Shown piece after piece: positions 1-5,715 of a stretch of DNA of 12,229 nt. The position numbers and the translations under genes are program-made. Numbering within the stretch: position 1 is the first letter of the stretch; each line of letters starts with the position of its first letter. The stretch covers positions 1-12,229 of the forward strand of contig DATNPX010000010.1 in NCBI GenBank assembly GCA_036702975.1. Reading direction: 5' to 3'. Origin of the DNA: DATNPX01 sp036702975. Lineage in GTDB: Bacteria > Cyanobacteriota > Vampirovibrionia > Obscuribacterales > Obscuribacteraceae. The notes under the pieces were generated by a model. It was not told the origin of the DNA, searched no databases, and saw only the letters and a program-made list of their open reading frames with translations.

Positions 1-85
1 AATTTACGCTGGTGTCATTTAATTTGGGTTCGGTGTCAATCAATTTGAGTTCGGCACCACTTTTAGTGGCGGTTAATTCGAGCCA
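1..85. mobile_element. Possible terminal repeats of an IS21-like insertion element (partial)
   Basis: Three 20-21 bp direct repeats run head to tail at 1-20, 21-41 and 42-62, each starting AATTT and containing GGTGTCA or the related GGCACCA. They are followed by GGTTAATTCGAGCC (71-84). Multiple short terminal repeats containing TGTCA and AATTT blocks are typical of IS21-family element ends. A weaker 22-bp repetition (GATGTCGCGCCG at 98, GATGTCACGCCG at 120) continues into the 3' end of the neighbouring kfrA-like gene, so the element could end near 126 with the usual CA dinucleotide. No transposase lies in the window because the repeats touch its left edge. The alternative is an iteron or operator array of the plasmid. 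Confidence 0.35.
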
Positions 86-115
86 GAAACAGCGGATGAT
101 GTCGCGCCGAACGAT

Positions 116-475
116 TTATGATGTCACGCCGCTACAAATAGCGTTCAACGCTTCGGCAAAGTCCTTCTGAACGGTTTTCACTTCTTCGGCGGCCTTGTCT
201 TTGGCGAGAGCGACCTCGCGAGCACCTTCTGCCGCGACGAATCTCCAGGCATTGGCAAAGGCATTTTGCACGGCGTCAGGTATTTCGTTGGCGCTGGTGG
301 CCTTAGCCGCTTCAGGTCGCGACTCCTTCCAAGCCTCCAGGTGCTTATAGATTGTTGTCAGACTGCCGCCGCCCAGGGCCGTTAGCAGCGTTGTCGCCGT
401 GACTGGCTTGCCTTCGGCGGCGAGCCTGTTGGCGGTTTCGAACAGTTCCTCTTGGCTTACGACTGGACGACGCAC
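116..475 (-). CDS. KfrA-like plasmid DNA-binding protein, C-terminally truncated
   Basis: The N-terminal half carries the KfrA_N signature: VSQEELFETANRLAAEG, then the turn LGGGSLTTIYKHLEAWKE, a helix-turn-helix region of KfrA-type plasmid proteins. These proteins bind their own promoter and help plasmid maintenance. A short Ala/Lys/Glu-rich helix follows, with AREVALAKDKAAEEVK consistent with the start of the family's long coiled coil. The protein then stops at about 119 residues, whereas family members are usually two to three times longer. The last residues (GVTS) and the stop codon are read from repeat-like sequence that may belong to an inserted element, so this is probably a broken copy. 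I prefer the GTG at 475, which has AGAGAGGG 8 nt upstream. A GTG at 517 adds 14 basic residues but has no ribosome site and abuts the AT-rich tract. Confidence 0.7.
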   Translation of the reverse strand: MRRPVVSQEELFETANRLAAEGKPVTATTLLTALGGGSLTTIYKHLEAWKESRPEAAKATSANEIPDAVQNAFANAWRFVAAEGAREVALAKDKAAEEVKTVQKDFAEALNAICSGVTS

Positions 476-520
476 GGCAAAAGCCCTCTCTGCTGGTGGT
501 TTTCGCCATTTTAGCACATT

Positions 521-582
521 TTACTATTATTATTTACTTTACTATTACTACGATTATTATCTTTATTATTACTATTATTATT
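521..582. repeat. AT-rich, G-poor TTACTATTATTATT repeat tract upstream of kfrA-like gene
   Basis: Sixty-two bases consist almost entirely of TTA/ATT/CTA triplets, with a single G (552) on the plus strand. The 14-mer TTACTATTATTATT occurs exactly at 521-534 and 569-582, with a close variant at 539-552. The tract lies just upstream of the minus-strand kfrA-like gene, where KfrA proteins are known to bind direct repeats in their own promoter. An operator/promoter role is therefore the best guess. An easily melted or bent segment is the alternative. Confidence 0.5.
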
Positions 583-618
583 CTCGCGCTACGCCGGCCC
601 CAGGCGGGGTACATAGCT

Positions 619-637
619 GTGCAACGGTCCTGCAACA
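619..637 (+). promoter_or_regulatory. Two-box element STGCAA-N5-CTGCAACA, copy 1
   Basis: GTGCAA (619-624), five bases, then CTGCAACA (630-637): two TGCAA boxes repeated with an 11-bp period. It ends 60 nt before the ATG of the gene at 698 and points towards it. Copies with the same spacing lie upstream of 6145-6597 and 10240-10887. Direct repeats one helical turn apart suggest a tandem-binding activator, for example of the OmpR/PhoB response-regulator type. That assignment is inference. Confidence 0.5.
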
Positions 638-697
638 TCTGCCTGTCAGGCTTGAGGAACCAGAACAACGCCTGAATTGGCGAGGAGCTAGATACGA

Positions 698-1432
698 ATG
701 ACAATCAACGACAAACACCAAGGCAGTTCGGAAAAACACCTTGAAGGTCAAAAGGCGGGCGATCAGCAAGTTGCCGGAAAACCAATCACCGACAAGCACG
801 ATAACGCCGCGCAGCAGCGCCTTGAGCAACAAACAGCAGCAAAAGCCTTTCGGTTCACCAAAGACGGTGGCAATGCATTCACCATCGATTTTGGCGACGG
901 CAAAGCTGTGCAGGACAAACGACCGTTGCAACAAGATTCGGCCGTGACACGAGACCTCACACCTGCCGTGCTCACACCGGATGGCACCGTCTATGACATT
1001 GGCAAAGACGGCAAGTTACACCCAGCCAAAGACCAGCCTTACAAACATGACCAGGAGCAAGCTCACAAAGCGCACAAAGACCAAGCGCATTCGCGAGACT
1101 TAACACCGGCTACGGTGCCTGTATCAGATTTGCCGACTAGTGTTCAGCCGAAACCAGAACAACATGGTCATGCAGACCAGACAAAACAAAAACATGAGCA
1201 GCACGACCAAAGCGGCAAGCATCAAATAACAGGCGAGCGCGGTCTGGAGACTGATTTGAGACCCAAACGCGCCAATGAATCCTTTGACGAGAAGGAACAC
1301 TTATGGCATGACAAGAAGACCGGCAAAGTCGTGCCGCCACCGGAACAGCCCTCATATGGTGCGGCCAGTGCCCTGTACACCGCTGATGTCCTCTACTATC
1401 AGGCCTACAAAATAACTCATCCGGGCGAATAG
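698..1432 (+). CDS. Hydrophilic His/Gln/Lys-rich hypothetical protein (244 aa)
   Basis: I do not recognise a family. The ATG has a good ribosome site (GAGGAG) ending 10 nt upstream. The product is strongly hydrophilic, without signal peptide or membrane segment, and rich in His, Gln, Lys and Asp, especially residues 104-175 (HKAHKDQAHS and neighbours), so it is probably largely disordered. RDLTPA occurs twice (85-90 and 133-138), with the histidine-rich stretch leading into the second copy, suggesting an internal duplication. Residues 92-103 (LTPDGTVYDIGK) and 200-220 (HLWHDKKTGK, PPPEQPSYG) look more ordered. The C-terminus (ASALYTADVLYYQAYKI) could form a helix. Transcription probably starts near the two-box element at 619-637. 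The high His content could allow metal binding, but no specific site is visible. It stands alone between kfrA and the origin. Confidence 0.7.
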   Translation: MTINDKHQGSSEKHLEGQKAGDQQVAGKPITDKHDNAAQQRLEQQTAAKAFRFTKDGGNAFTIDFGDGKAVQDKRPLQQDSAVTRDLTPAVLTPDGTVYDIGKDGKLHPAKDQPYKHDQEQAHKAHKDQAHSRDLTPATVPVSDLPTSVQPKPEQHGHADQTKQKHEQHDQSGKHQITGERGLETDLRPKRANESFDEKEHLWHDKKTGKVVPPPEQPSYGAASALYTADVLYYQAYKITHPGE

Positions 1433-1658
1433 TCCTGTTTGCCTTCTGAGCCGTTTTCCGCCTCGCACCCCTTATTGCCCTCAGTCTCAGATCGTTTTCG
1501 TCGATTGACGGACTTTCTAGCCGCCGCCGAGGAAGGATTTTTTTCGAGCGCAGCGATTTTAAAAAAGGCTGTTCAAAAAGTGGTTCTCAAGCGGTTGCCG
1601 TAAGATTGGCGCTCAGAAGCTCCATAAAAAAATTTCCCGAGGAATAAATGGGAGGGGC

Positions 1659-1674
1659 CCCCGCGTCAGCGGGG
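1659..1674. other. GC-rich hairpin, CCCCGC/GCGGGG
   Basis: CCCCGC (1659-1664) and GCGGGG (1669-1674) form a perfect 6-bp stem around GTCA. There is no adjacent T run on either strand. On the minus strand the T run lies about 25 bases further on, so a classical terminator is not well supported. Function unknown. Confidence 0.35.
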
Positions 1675-1760
1675 AGGTTGCCCGTTTATGCCGCAGGGGT
1701 ACTGCTTGTGTTCTAAGTTCTAACCCCAAGTCTGCGCTTGACCCCGTAGCTAAAATCCAA

Positions 1761-1820
1761 GGGAAGCGACGGGCGCAACCAGGTAACGCAGTTGCCGTTG
1801 AGTTGTTCGCCCGTTGCTCC
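1761..1820 (+). ncRNA. Candidate structured RNA or terminator stem
   Basis: GCGACGGGCG (1766-1775) can pair with CGCCCGTTGC (1808-1817) over 10 bp with one G-U pair. The stem extends inward through CAAC (1776-1779) with GTTG (1802-1805) across a TT bulge, and outward through GGA/TCC with a bulge. An internal hairpin GCAAC/GTTGC is possible as an alternative fold. A run of five T (1826-1830) follows a few bases after the stem on the plus strand. It could end the orphan-gene transcript or form a small plasmid-borne RNA. No promoter was identified. Confidence 0.3.
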
Positions 1821-1854
1821 GCCGGATTTTTAAGCGTAGGGTCTCAAGCGCTAT

Positions 1855-1879
1855 AAAAAAAATTTCGCGCGTTAGCGCG
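1855..1879 (-). terminator. Rho-independent terminator, minus strand
   Basis: Read on the minus strand, CGCGC-TAAC-GCGCG (1879 to 1866) is followed by AAA and then eight T (1862-1855). It is the first clear terminator downstream of rep on that strand and lies beyond the iterons. It could stop rep transcripts after they cross the origin. Confidence 0.5.
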
Positions 1880-1944
1880 TACCGATCCTGGGGCTAAAAA
1901 AGGGTTCGTAGATGCGGGTTCTCAAGTAGCATCCTGCTCTCTTT

Positions 1945-1978
1945 GATCTCTTTCTAGATCTCTTAGATCTCTTAGGGT
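1945..1978 (+). repeat. GATCTCTT repeats resembling origin-unwinding 13-mers
   Basis: GATCTCTT occurs three times, at 1945, 1957 and 1966; the last two are a perfect 9-bp tandem (GATCTCTTA). The start of each matches the 13-mer consensus of the E. coli oriC unwinding region (GATCTNTTNTTTT), although the following bases are less AT-rich. Short GATC-containing repeats beside iterons are also known in the P1 plasmid origin. The array lies 52 bases from the iterons, the expected arrangement for a duplex-unwinding element. This is inferred from sequence resemblance only. Confidence 0.45.
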
Positions 1979-2030
1979 CTTGACAATGAGCTGTAAACGC
2001 AGTCCTGGGTGGCATCTTAACAAGCGTTAA

Positions 2031-2192
2031 GGCCGCGGAACGACGGTGATTCGGCCGCGGAACGACGGTGATTCGGCCGCGGAATGACGGTAGCTCGGCC
2101 GCGGAATGACGGGCTTGGCAACAAGACATGGGGCTGCTGCGGAATGACGGTGGATACGGGTTCAGAGAGCTGCTGCGGAACTAGCCTTAAGC
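2031..2192 (+). repeat. 22-bp iteron array, putative plasmid replication origin
   Basis: Four tandem 22-bp repeats sit at 2031-2052, 2053-2074, 2075-2096 and 2097-2118, each beginning GGCCGCGGAAYGACGG; the first two are identical. Two diverged copies with a TGCTGCGGAA start follow at 2135-2156 and 2171-2192; the last overlaps the 3' end of rep. Iterons of about 20-22 bp beside a winged-helix initiator gene are the standard binding sites for such Rep proteins, so this is very probably the origin. Their position downstream of rep rather than upstream is less common. No clear DnaA box (TTATNCACA) was found nearby. Confidence 0.75.
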
Positions 2193-3343
2193 CGACTGGC
2201 AAGGGATTCGGCGTCCTGGGGTGTCCACCCGTAGCGACTCAATACCTCAGCATCCGGTTGCTGATGGCAGATAGCCACACGTATTGCCTGACGAATTAGT
2301 GCACTTTCCTTTTCGTCGTTCTCCGTAATCGGTGTATTGACTGGAATCGGCCGCGGAATGACGGTAAGTTGCCGCGCGTTGCTTTTGCCACTAATCCAGG
2401 CTTGATATTGTTCACGTGCCTTTAGCCGATTTCGCAACTCGTCTATAAATTTTTCACCGACCTTGAAAACGTAGAAATCGCCGTTCCAGTCAGATTCGTT
2501 ATCTATGTACTGGGTTCTCTTCAGCTCTTTGAGAGCAGCCGCGAGTCTCTGTTTAGCGCGCGGTAAATTATTCCAGCCGGATGCAGCAAGATATGCTGCA
2601 AGCTCCTGCCAATGTTCGCTTGTGTAGTCTCTGCCACGCTGCACGGCGAGCCAAAATCTGTATGACAAATACGAATAAAGTTGTTTCGCCAGCTCACTTT
2701 TCATTGTTTGAACGTAGCGAACATCGAGCAGTGAGATGTAACCGGAATCCAAATTTTTTCGAACATACTCGCCGAGGCTCAGCCAAGTGCGCTCTTGGAT
2801 CTTGCCGTCACCTGCTGGGTCGCCACGGAACACGCATTTTTCAATCAAGCGGATCGGCTCAACTAATGACAAATAGCCGCCTGACGATGGGCAATTGAAA
2901 GCTCGTTCTGTTACACAAGTTGTATATGCAAGTCTTCTAATTGACTCTTTGAGCCTCAGAGTCCCACTACCACCGTCTGACTTTTTCCCAATTCGTTTCA
3001 GAAACTGCGTGATCGAAGGAATCTCTATAACGTCAGGAATTGGCTTCTTGCCACCATCAGTAGCCTCCTGCACCAAGTCCATGATTCCAAGCCAAACATC
3101 GCGATCAAAGCTAGTTGGCAAACCTAACTCGGCATCGTGCCGAACTTCCCAAATGACTTGGAGCGTTTTTCCCTGATGTTGGATCTCAAACGTTTGCCTG
3201 AGATTCCGAAATCTATCTGCCTTGGTGTCTGCGGAAACGAACAAAGCAAGACGACAGAAATTGAAGTCATCTCTTACTGGCCGCCATTCGACTATTGGCG
3301 CCTGAGAGTCAAAAATGCTTAGCTGCTTACTGTCATTGTTCAC
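2162..3343 (-). CDS. Plasmid replication initiator, RPA/RepA winged-helix type
   Basis: The 393-residue protein resembles the RPA (replication initiator protein A) family, which binds iterons and recruits host replication factors. Winged helix 1 covers about 75-142, opening with the family-like LPTSFDRDVWLGIMDLV and ending in a helix KESIRRLAYTTC. Winged helix 2 covers about 210-281 and contains AKQLYSYLSYRFW, matching the family's 'arrLYryLd.r' pattern, then a helix KQRLAAALKELKRTQYI. Residues 305-393 are a charged C-terminal extension; residues around TVIPRP (327-332) are encoded by an iteron copy (2349-2370). The start is GTG at 3343, with only a weak AGG upstream. A sigma70-like promoter lies at 3380-3408. 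The C-terminal codons run into the iteron array, so the gene and its binding sites form one unit. Family assignment is from pattern recognition; the replication role is strongly supported by context. Confidence 0.8.
   Translation of the reverse strand: MNNDSKQLSIFDSQAPIVEWRPVRDDFNFCRLALFVSADTKADRFRNLRQTFEIQHQGKTLQVIWEVRHDAELGLPTSFDRDVWLGIMDLVQEATDGGKKPIPDVIEIPSITQFLKRIGKKSDGGSGTLRLKESIRRLAYTTCVTERAFNCPSSGGYLSLVEPIRLIEKCVFRGDPAGDGKIQERTWLSLGEYVRKNLDSGYISLLDVRYVQTMKSELAKQLYSYLSYRFWLAVQRGRDYTSEHWQELAAYLAASGWNNLPRAKQRLAAALKELKRTQYIDNESDWNGDFYVFKVGEKFIDELRNRLKAREQYQAWISGKSNARQLTVIPRPIPVNTPITENDEKESALIRQAIRVAICHQQPDAEVLSRYGWTPQDAESLASRLKASSAAAL
2349..2370 (+). repeat. Isolated iteron inside the rep coding sequence
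   Basis: GGCCGCGGAATGACGGT appears here, identical over 17 bases to the third origin iteron, but 157 bp from the nearest copy and inside rep. It lets Rep bind its own gene, giving a possible site for autoregulation or DNA looping (handcuffing). Because it is translated, it also dictates the TVIPRP residues of Rep. Confidence 0.6.
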
Positions 3344-3379
3344 GGTTATGCCTAGCAGGCGCTTCGTTTTGAAGTTTTA

Positions 3380-3408
3380 ATATTAGCTGTATGTTGAAAG
3401 ACATTCAA
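3380..3408 (-). promoter_or_regulatory. Probable rep promoter
   Basis: On the minus strand, TTGAAT (3408-3403) and TAATAT (3385-3380) are separated by exactly 17 bp and lie about 40 bp upstream of the rep start. The segment also contains the short inverted repeat TTGAA-AGACA-TTCAA (plus strand, 3394-3408) over the -35 box, a possible operator for autoregulation or for the divergent HTH protein. Confidence 0.45.
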
Positions 3409-3480
3409 TTGATCCGACCCTATATGCGATACCACCAAGACGAGATATCGAAAGAGAGCCCGTCTTTACAGCGCCTTGAA

Positions 3481-3499
3481 AGGCTCGCATAATGAGCCT
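3481..3499 (+). promoter_or_regulatory. Leader hairpin before the HTH gene
   Basis: AGGCTC (3481-3486) and GAGCCT (3494-3499) form a perfect 6-bp stem with a 7-base loop, ending 11 nt before the AAGGAGG ribosome site (3511-3517). It could be an operator for the encoded HTH protein or an RNA element affecting translation. Confidence 0.3.
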
Positions 3500-3526
3500 C
3501 GTCCGGCCAAAAGGAGGCTAGTTTTT

Positions 3527-4108
3527 ATGGGTAGTCAAGCTCTTGATGCGAACAAAGATCCCTTGGCAATCCAGGGACTAGAGGATCTTCTGCTAGCAAA
3601 GCCCGGACCGGACGATACCAACCCGGACAAGCCCACCCCGGACAGTCCACCCACCCCGGAAAACTGGTGGACATTGGCAGAAGCCACAGGTGCCCTCTCC
3701 ATCAACGAACGAACATTACGGCGATGGATAAAGCAGGGCAAGATAGAAGCTGCGAAGGTTCAGGGTCCATGGGGAGAAGAATGGAGAATCAAGCCCGGAT
3801 CGGTCCGGGCATCCGCCATCACATCGCCCGGATCGGTCAATGACAGCCCGGATCGGACAGACCCAAGCGGTCCACCCACCCCGGATTATAATTTTCAAGA
3901 GATGGTCGCACTGAAGACGAGGTTAGAGATAGTCGAGCGACAGAATGAAGAGATGAGAGAACAACTACAGGGAGCCACTTTCAGAAACGGCTATTTGGTG
4001 GCTCAACTGGAAAGCAAAGATCGCGATATCAAACTACTGACTGACAGTCAGCATAAGCAGGGCTGGTGGACTCGATTTTGTTCGTGGTTGGTGGGTTCAA
4101 AGGCCTAG
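3527..4108 (+). CDS. MerR-like HTH / coiled-coil DNA-binding protein
   Basis: The 193-residue product has a MerR/excisionase-like helix-turn-helix at about 47-90 (WTLAEATGALSINERTLRRW, IKQGKIEAAKVQG, then the wing-like WGEEWRIKPGS). Pro/Asp/Ser-rich linkers flank it (25-46 and 91-120). A coiled coil follows at about 124-172 (ALKTRLEIVERQNEEMREQL...), and a short aromatic tail ends the protein (WWTRFCSWLVG, 180-190) that could touch membrane or a partner. HTH plus coiled coil next to rep suggests a plasmid copy-control or segregation factor, by analogy only. The ATG at 3527 has a near-perfect AAGGAGG 9 nt upstream; an in-frame TTG at 3476 lacks one. The gene diverges from rep and converges on the next gene with a 7-bp gap. 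Its own DNA carries eight CCCGGA repeats, listed separately. Confidence 0.75.
   Translation: MGSQALDANKDPLAIQGLEDLLLAKPGPDDTNPDKPTPDSPPTPENWWTLAEATGALSINERTLRRWIKQGKIEAAKVQGPWGEEWRIKPGSVRASAITSPGSVNDSPDRTDPSGPPTPDYNFQEMVALKTRLEIVERQNEEMREQLQGATFRNGYLVAQLESKDRDIKLLTDSQHKQGWWTRFCSWLVGSKA
3602..3885. repeat. Eight CCCGGA repeats within the HTH gene
   Basis: CCCGGA begins at 3602, 3622, 3637, 3655, 3794, 3827, 3847 and 3880. Four copies extend to CCCGGAYCGG, one of them inside the palindrome-like CCCGGATCGGTCCGGG (3794-3809). A 16-mer, GTCCACCCACCCCGGA, is duplicated exactly at 3645-3660 and 3870-3885. The repeats encode the Pro/Gly/Asp linkers on both sides of the HTH. They may be ordinary linker repeats or a cluster of protein-binding sites embedded in the gene. 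Confidence 0.6.
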
Positions 4109-4115
4109 AGCGCCG

Positions 4116-4487
4116 TCAGGGATCTTTCACTTGCCGGGGCTTGCTTTTCTCGATAGCTTCCTCAAAAGCCTTTGCTCGTGACTGTTGCTGCTGCCCGATG
4201 TTCGGATTGTTTAGAGTCGCAGGCAACCGCCTAAGCACCACATCTGGTAGCTGAATTGCACACACAACTATGCAGGCTATTGCAATAGTTCTCGATCTCA
4301 TAGACTGCGAAGGCCGCTTGTACGCAGCTATACCCGAAAGAATAGCAACAAGCAAAAACAACGAAGCTAACGGAACAATAAAAACATATATCGAATAATC
4401 GGCAAAATCAGCCAAGGCAAACAGCGTTCCAAGACAAGTCAAAGCGGCCTGCCACCGTAAAGGATGTTCCAGGAAAGACTTCTTCAT
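4116..4487 (-). CDS. Small multi-pass membrane protein, unknown (123 aa)
   Basis: No family recognised. Hydrophobic segments at about 12-29, 33-55 and 67-82 indicate three membrane helices. A polar C-terminal tail follows (about 90-123), rich in Gln, Lys and Glu (NIGQQQQSRAKAFEEAIEK). I start at the ATG at 4487 (MKKSFLEHP), which gives a short positively charged N-terminus; an in-frame ATG 36 bases upstream (4523) has no ribosome site. The ribosome site for 4487 is also weak. The gene converges with the HTH gene. A role cannot be assigned. Confidence 0.55.
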   Translation of the reverse strand: MKKSFLEHPLRWQAALTCLGTLFALADFADYSIYVFIVPLASLFLLVAILSGIAAYKRPSQSMRSRTIAIACIVVCAIQLPDVVLRRLPATLNNPNIGQQQQSRAKAFEEAIEKSKPRQVKDP

Positions 4488-4709
4488 AGCGCCTATCTCT
4501 CTGTAAAAAACTTCCAGATGCATACCATGAATACTACGGACAGAAAGACACCACTAAGCCAATCGGCACTAACACAGCTAGGGCGATGAAGTTGAAGGGC
4601 AATCTGACGGTCACGTTTCATAAGCTATTGCTCAATTTGGTTCACAAACTGGGACCACGGAGTTTGCCTCTGTGTGTTAGGCTCGAATGAGTGAAAGCTC
4701 CTAACATTT

Positions 4710-4946
4710 ATGCAAGAAAGTCAACCGCGAAAAATGAGCAAAGCCAAGAAAATCCTGTTGTGGATTGGCTTGTCTTGCGTTTTCCTCTACATCATCGCTT
4801 CAGTGGTTGCATACATGGCAATTGCTGGTCCACCTGATTGGGTTCTGCGCCGCATGGGTGGCAGGTATCTGATGTACCTACATAATCCCGGGCCGGGCGA
4901 CCCGAAAGAGTTCGATGCCAACGGCAATCCCGTCTATAAGAAGTGA
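4710..4946 (+). CDS. Small single-pass membrane protein, unknown (78 aa)
   Basis: A basic N-terminus (KMSKAKK) is followed by one membrane helix at about 14-39 (ILLWIGLSCVFLYIIASVVAYMAIAG). A short polar tail comes next, with an aromatic patch (GGRYLMYLHNPGPG) and an end DPKEFDANGNPVYKK. The basic side before the helix predicts N-in orientation. Two ATG starts are possible (4710, or 4734 at MSKAKK); neither has a good Shine-Dalgarno sequence. It is transcribed away from the 4116-4487 gene, with about 220 bp of shared upstream DNA in which I see no clear promoter. Not recognised. Confidence 0.5.
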   Translation: MQESQPRKMSKAKKILLWIGLSCVFLYIIASVVAYMAIAGPPDWVLRRMGGRYLMYLHNPGPGDPKEFDANGNPVYKK

Positions 4947-5057
4947 TTCTATTGCACGGTTGGGTCTGGTCCGAGCCCTGGCTTAGGATCACTCGGATTA
5001 TTATTTGGTGGGAGTAGATGAAAACCTGGGCTCAGAAGTGGAGCTAGCGGGCTCCAG

Positions 5058-5267
5058 CTACGCGCCAAACAGTGTGCTAGATGCTGGCGCTTCATTATCC
5101 GGCGGGCGAAAAACAGTTTTCGCCGGATTTGTCGCATCCGCTGCTACACACAGGGCGATTGTAAGGCTGCTGATTCCAACGACTGCCCAGGTAATGCCTG
5201 TATAGCTTCTTGTGCCTTTAGAGCCGCCAACACTGGGTTTCCTGGGGTTTTTAAGCCAGTTCTTCAT
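5058..5267 (-). CDS. Possible small membrane protein, unknown (69 aa)
   Basis: Starting at ATG 5267, the frame gives a basic N-terminus (MKNWLKNPRKPSVGGSKG), one hydrophobic segment at about 24-45 (GITWAVVGISSLTIALCVAADA) and a short polar tail. The composition is protein-like, but the ribosome site is poor (GGGTAA at best). The next minus-strand frame downstream (to 4949) reads a proline-rich tail (PNNNPSDPKPGLGPDP), so an original longer protein broken by a frameshift is possible. Moderate to low confidence. Confidence 0.4.
   Translation of the reverse strand: MKNWLKNPRKPSVGGSKGTRSYTGITWAVVGISSLTIALCVAADATNPAKTVFRPPDNEAPASSTLFGA
5097..5128. other. Nested hairpin, ATCCGGCG/CGCCGGAT
   Basis: ATCCGGCG (5097-5104) pairs perfectly with CGCCGGAT (5121-5128). 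Alternatively GGCGAAAA (5105-5112) pairs with TTTTCGCC (5117-5124). Both cannot form fully at once. It overlaps the 3' half of the possible gene 5058-5267. A smaller stem, TGGAGC/GCTCCA, lies at 5039-5056. Possibly terminator-related for minus-strand transcription. Confidence 0.3.
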
Positions 5268-5715
5268 GAATTTACCCGCGCAGAGTGTTGTATTTTTTTC
5301 GATACGCTGCCGACAACATCCCATTTCAGGCGCGGTATGTCAATAGAGATGAGATGCCCTATTTATGCGGCTTCTGCTTCCGAAAGTGGTTTTGTCCCCC
5401 GGTCGGGTGAGCTAATGCTTTCCATTTTTGCGCCACCATATTTGGTGCTCGCGTTCGGTATTTCAGCGGAACTGTCTGTTAATTGGCGAATTCCCAGCAC
5501 TCTCACATATACCGGTGAAAAAGGGCATAGCCTGTGCTTGCTGTGCGCTTTTGCACCGGAACCGTCGGCTAGGCAAGCCGACGGAGCGTCCAGGAATTAC
5601 CAGAGCGCATATCGAACGCATTCGAGGCGAAGAAGCCCATGGGAGGTGTCCGATAGAAATTAGAGGCAGCTGTAAGCCCCGTGTCTGAAATTTTGGTTTT
5701 CGATCCGGATGACGA
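5268..5715. other. Stretch without a supported gene
   Basis: Frames on both strands are open for up to about 110 codons, but none has a ribosome site, a recognisable domain or protein-like composition; I treat them as chance. The only notable structure is the hairpin at 5562-5584. The segment may be decayed DNA. Confidence 0.4.
5562..5584. other. Perfect 9-bp hairpin in non-coding DNA
   Basis: CCGTCGGCT (5562-5570) and AGCCGACGG (5576-5584) are exact reverse complements around a 5-base loop. No T run follows on either strand, so a rho-independent terminator is unlikely. Role unknown. Confidence 0.4.

Larger units (their letters stand above)
1433..2030. other. Gene-free segment between the orphan gene and the origin
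   Basis: No convincing coding frame is present. The segment contains a GC hairpin (1659-1674), a long imperfect stem (1761-1820), a minus-strand terminator (1855-1879) and the GATCTCTT repeats (1945-1978), each listed separately. Two parts share ATAAAAAAATTTC (1624-1636) and ATAAAAAAAATTTC (1853-1866), both followed by hairpin-forming sequence. TCTCAAG recurs in this segment (near 1584, 1841 and 1919). It looks like a regulatory and origin-flanking region. Confidence 0.5.

Noticed and set aside
399..701. Plus-strand frame of 100 codons with a poly-Tyr/Leu stretch
   Set aside because: The tyrosine run is a translation of the AT-rich triplet tract, and the frame is antisense to the kfrA-like gene with no ribosome site.
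1433..2200. Search for DnaA boxes (TTATNCACA) and for CRISPR-type spaced repeats
   Set aside because: No good DnaA box was seen; the 22-bp repeats are contiguous without spacers, so they are iterons, not CRISPR.
1872..2202. Overlapping minus-strand frames with repeated VIPRPNHRRSA-like peptides
   Set aside because: The repeats are just the 22-bp iterons read as protein; there is no ribosome site or domain.
2581..2620. CTGCAAG...CTGCCAA resembling the two-box element inside rep
   Set aside because: Spacing is 10 rather than 11 bp, the second box is mismatched, and it lies in coding sequence.
2581..3322. Plus-strand open frames across rep
   Set aside because: They are antisense to the well-supported initiator gene and have no protein-like features.
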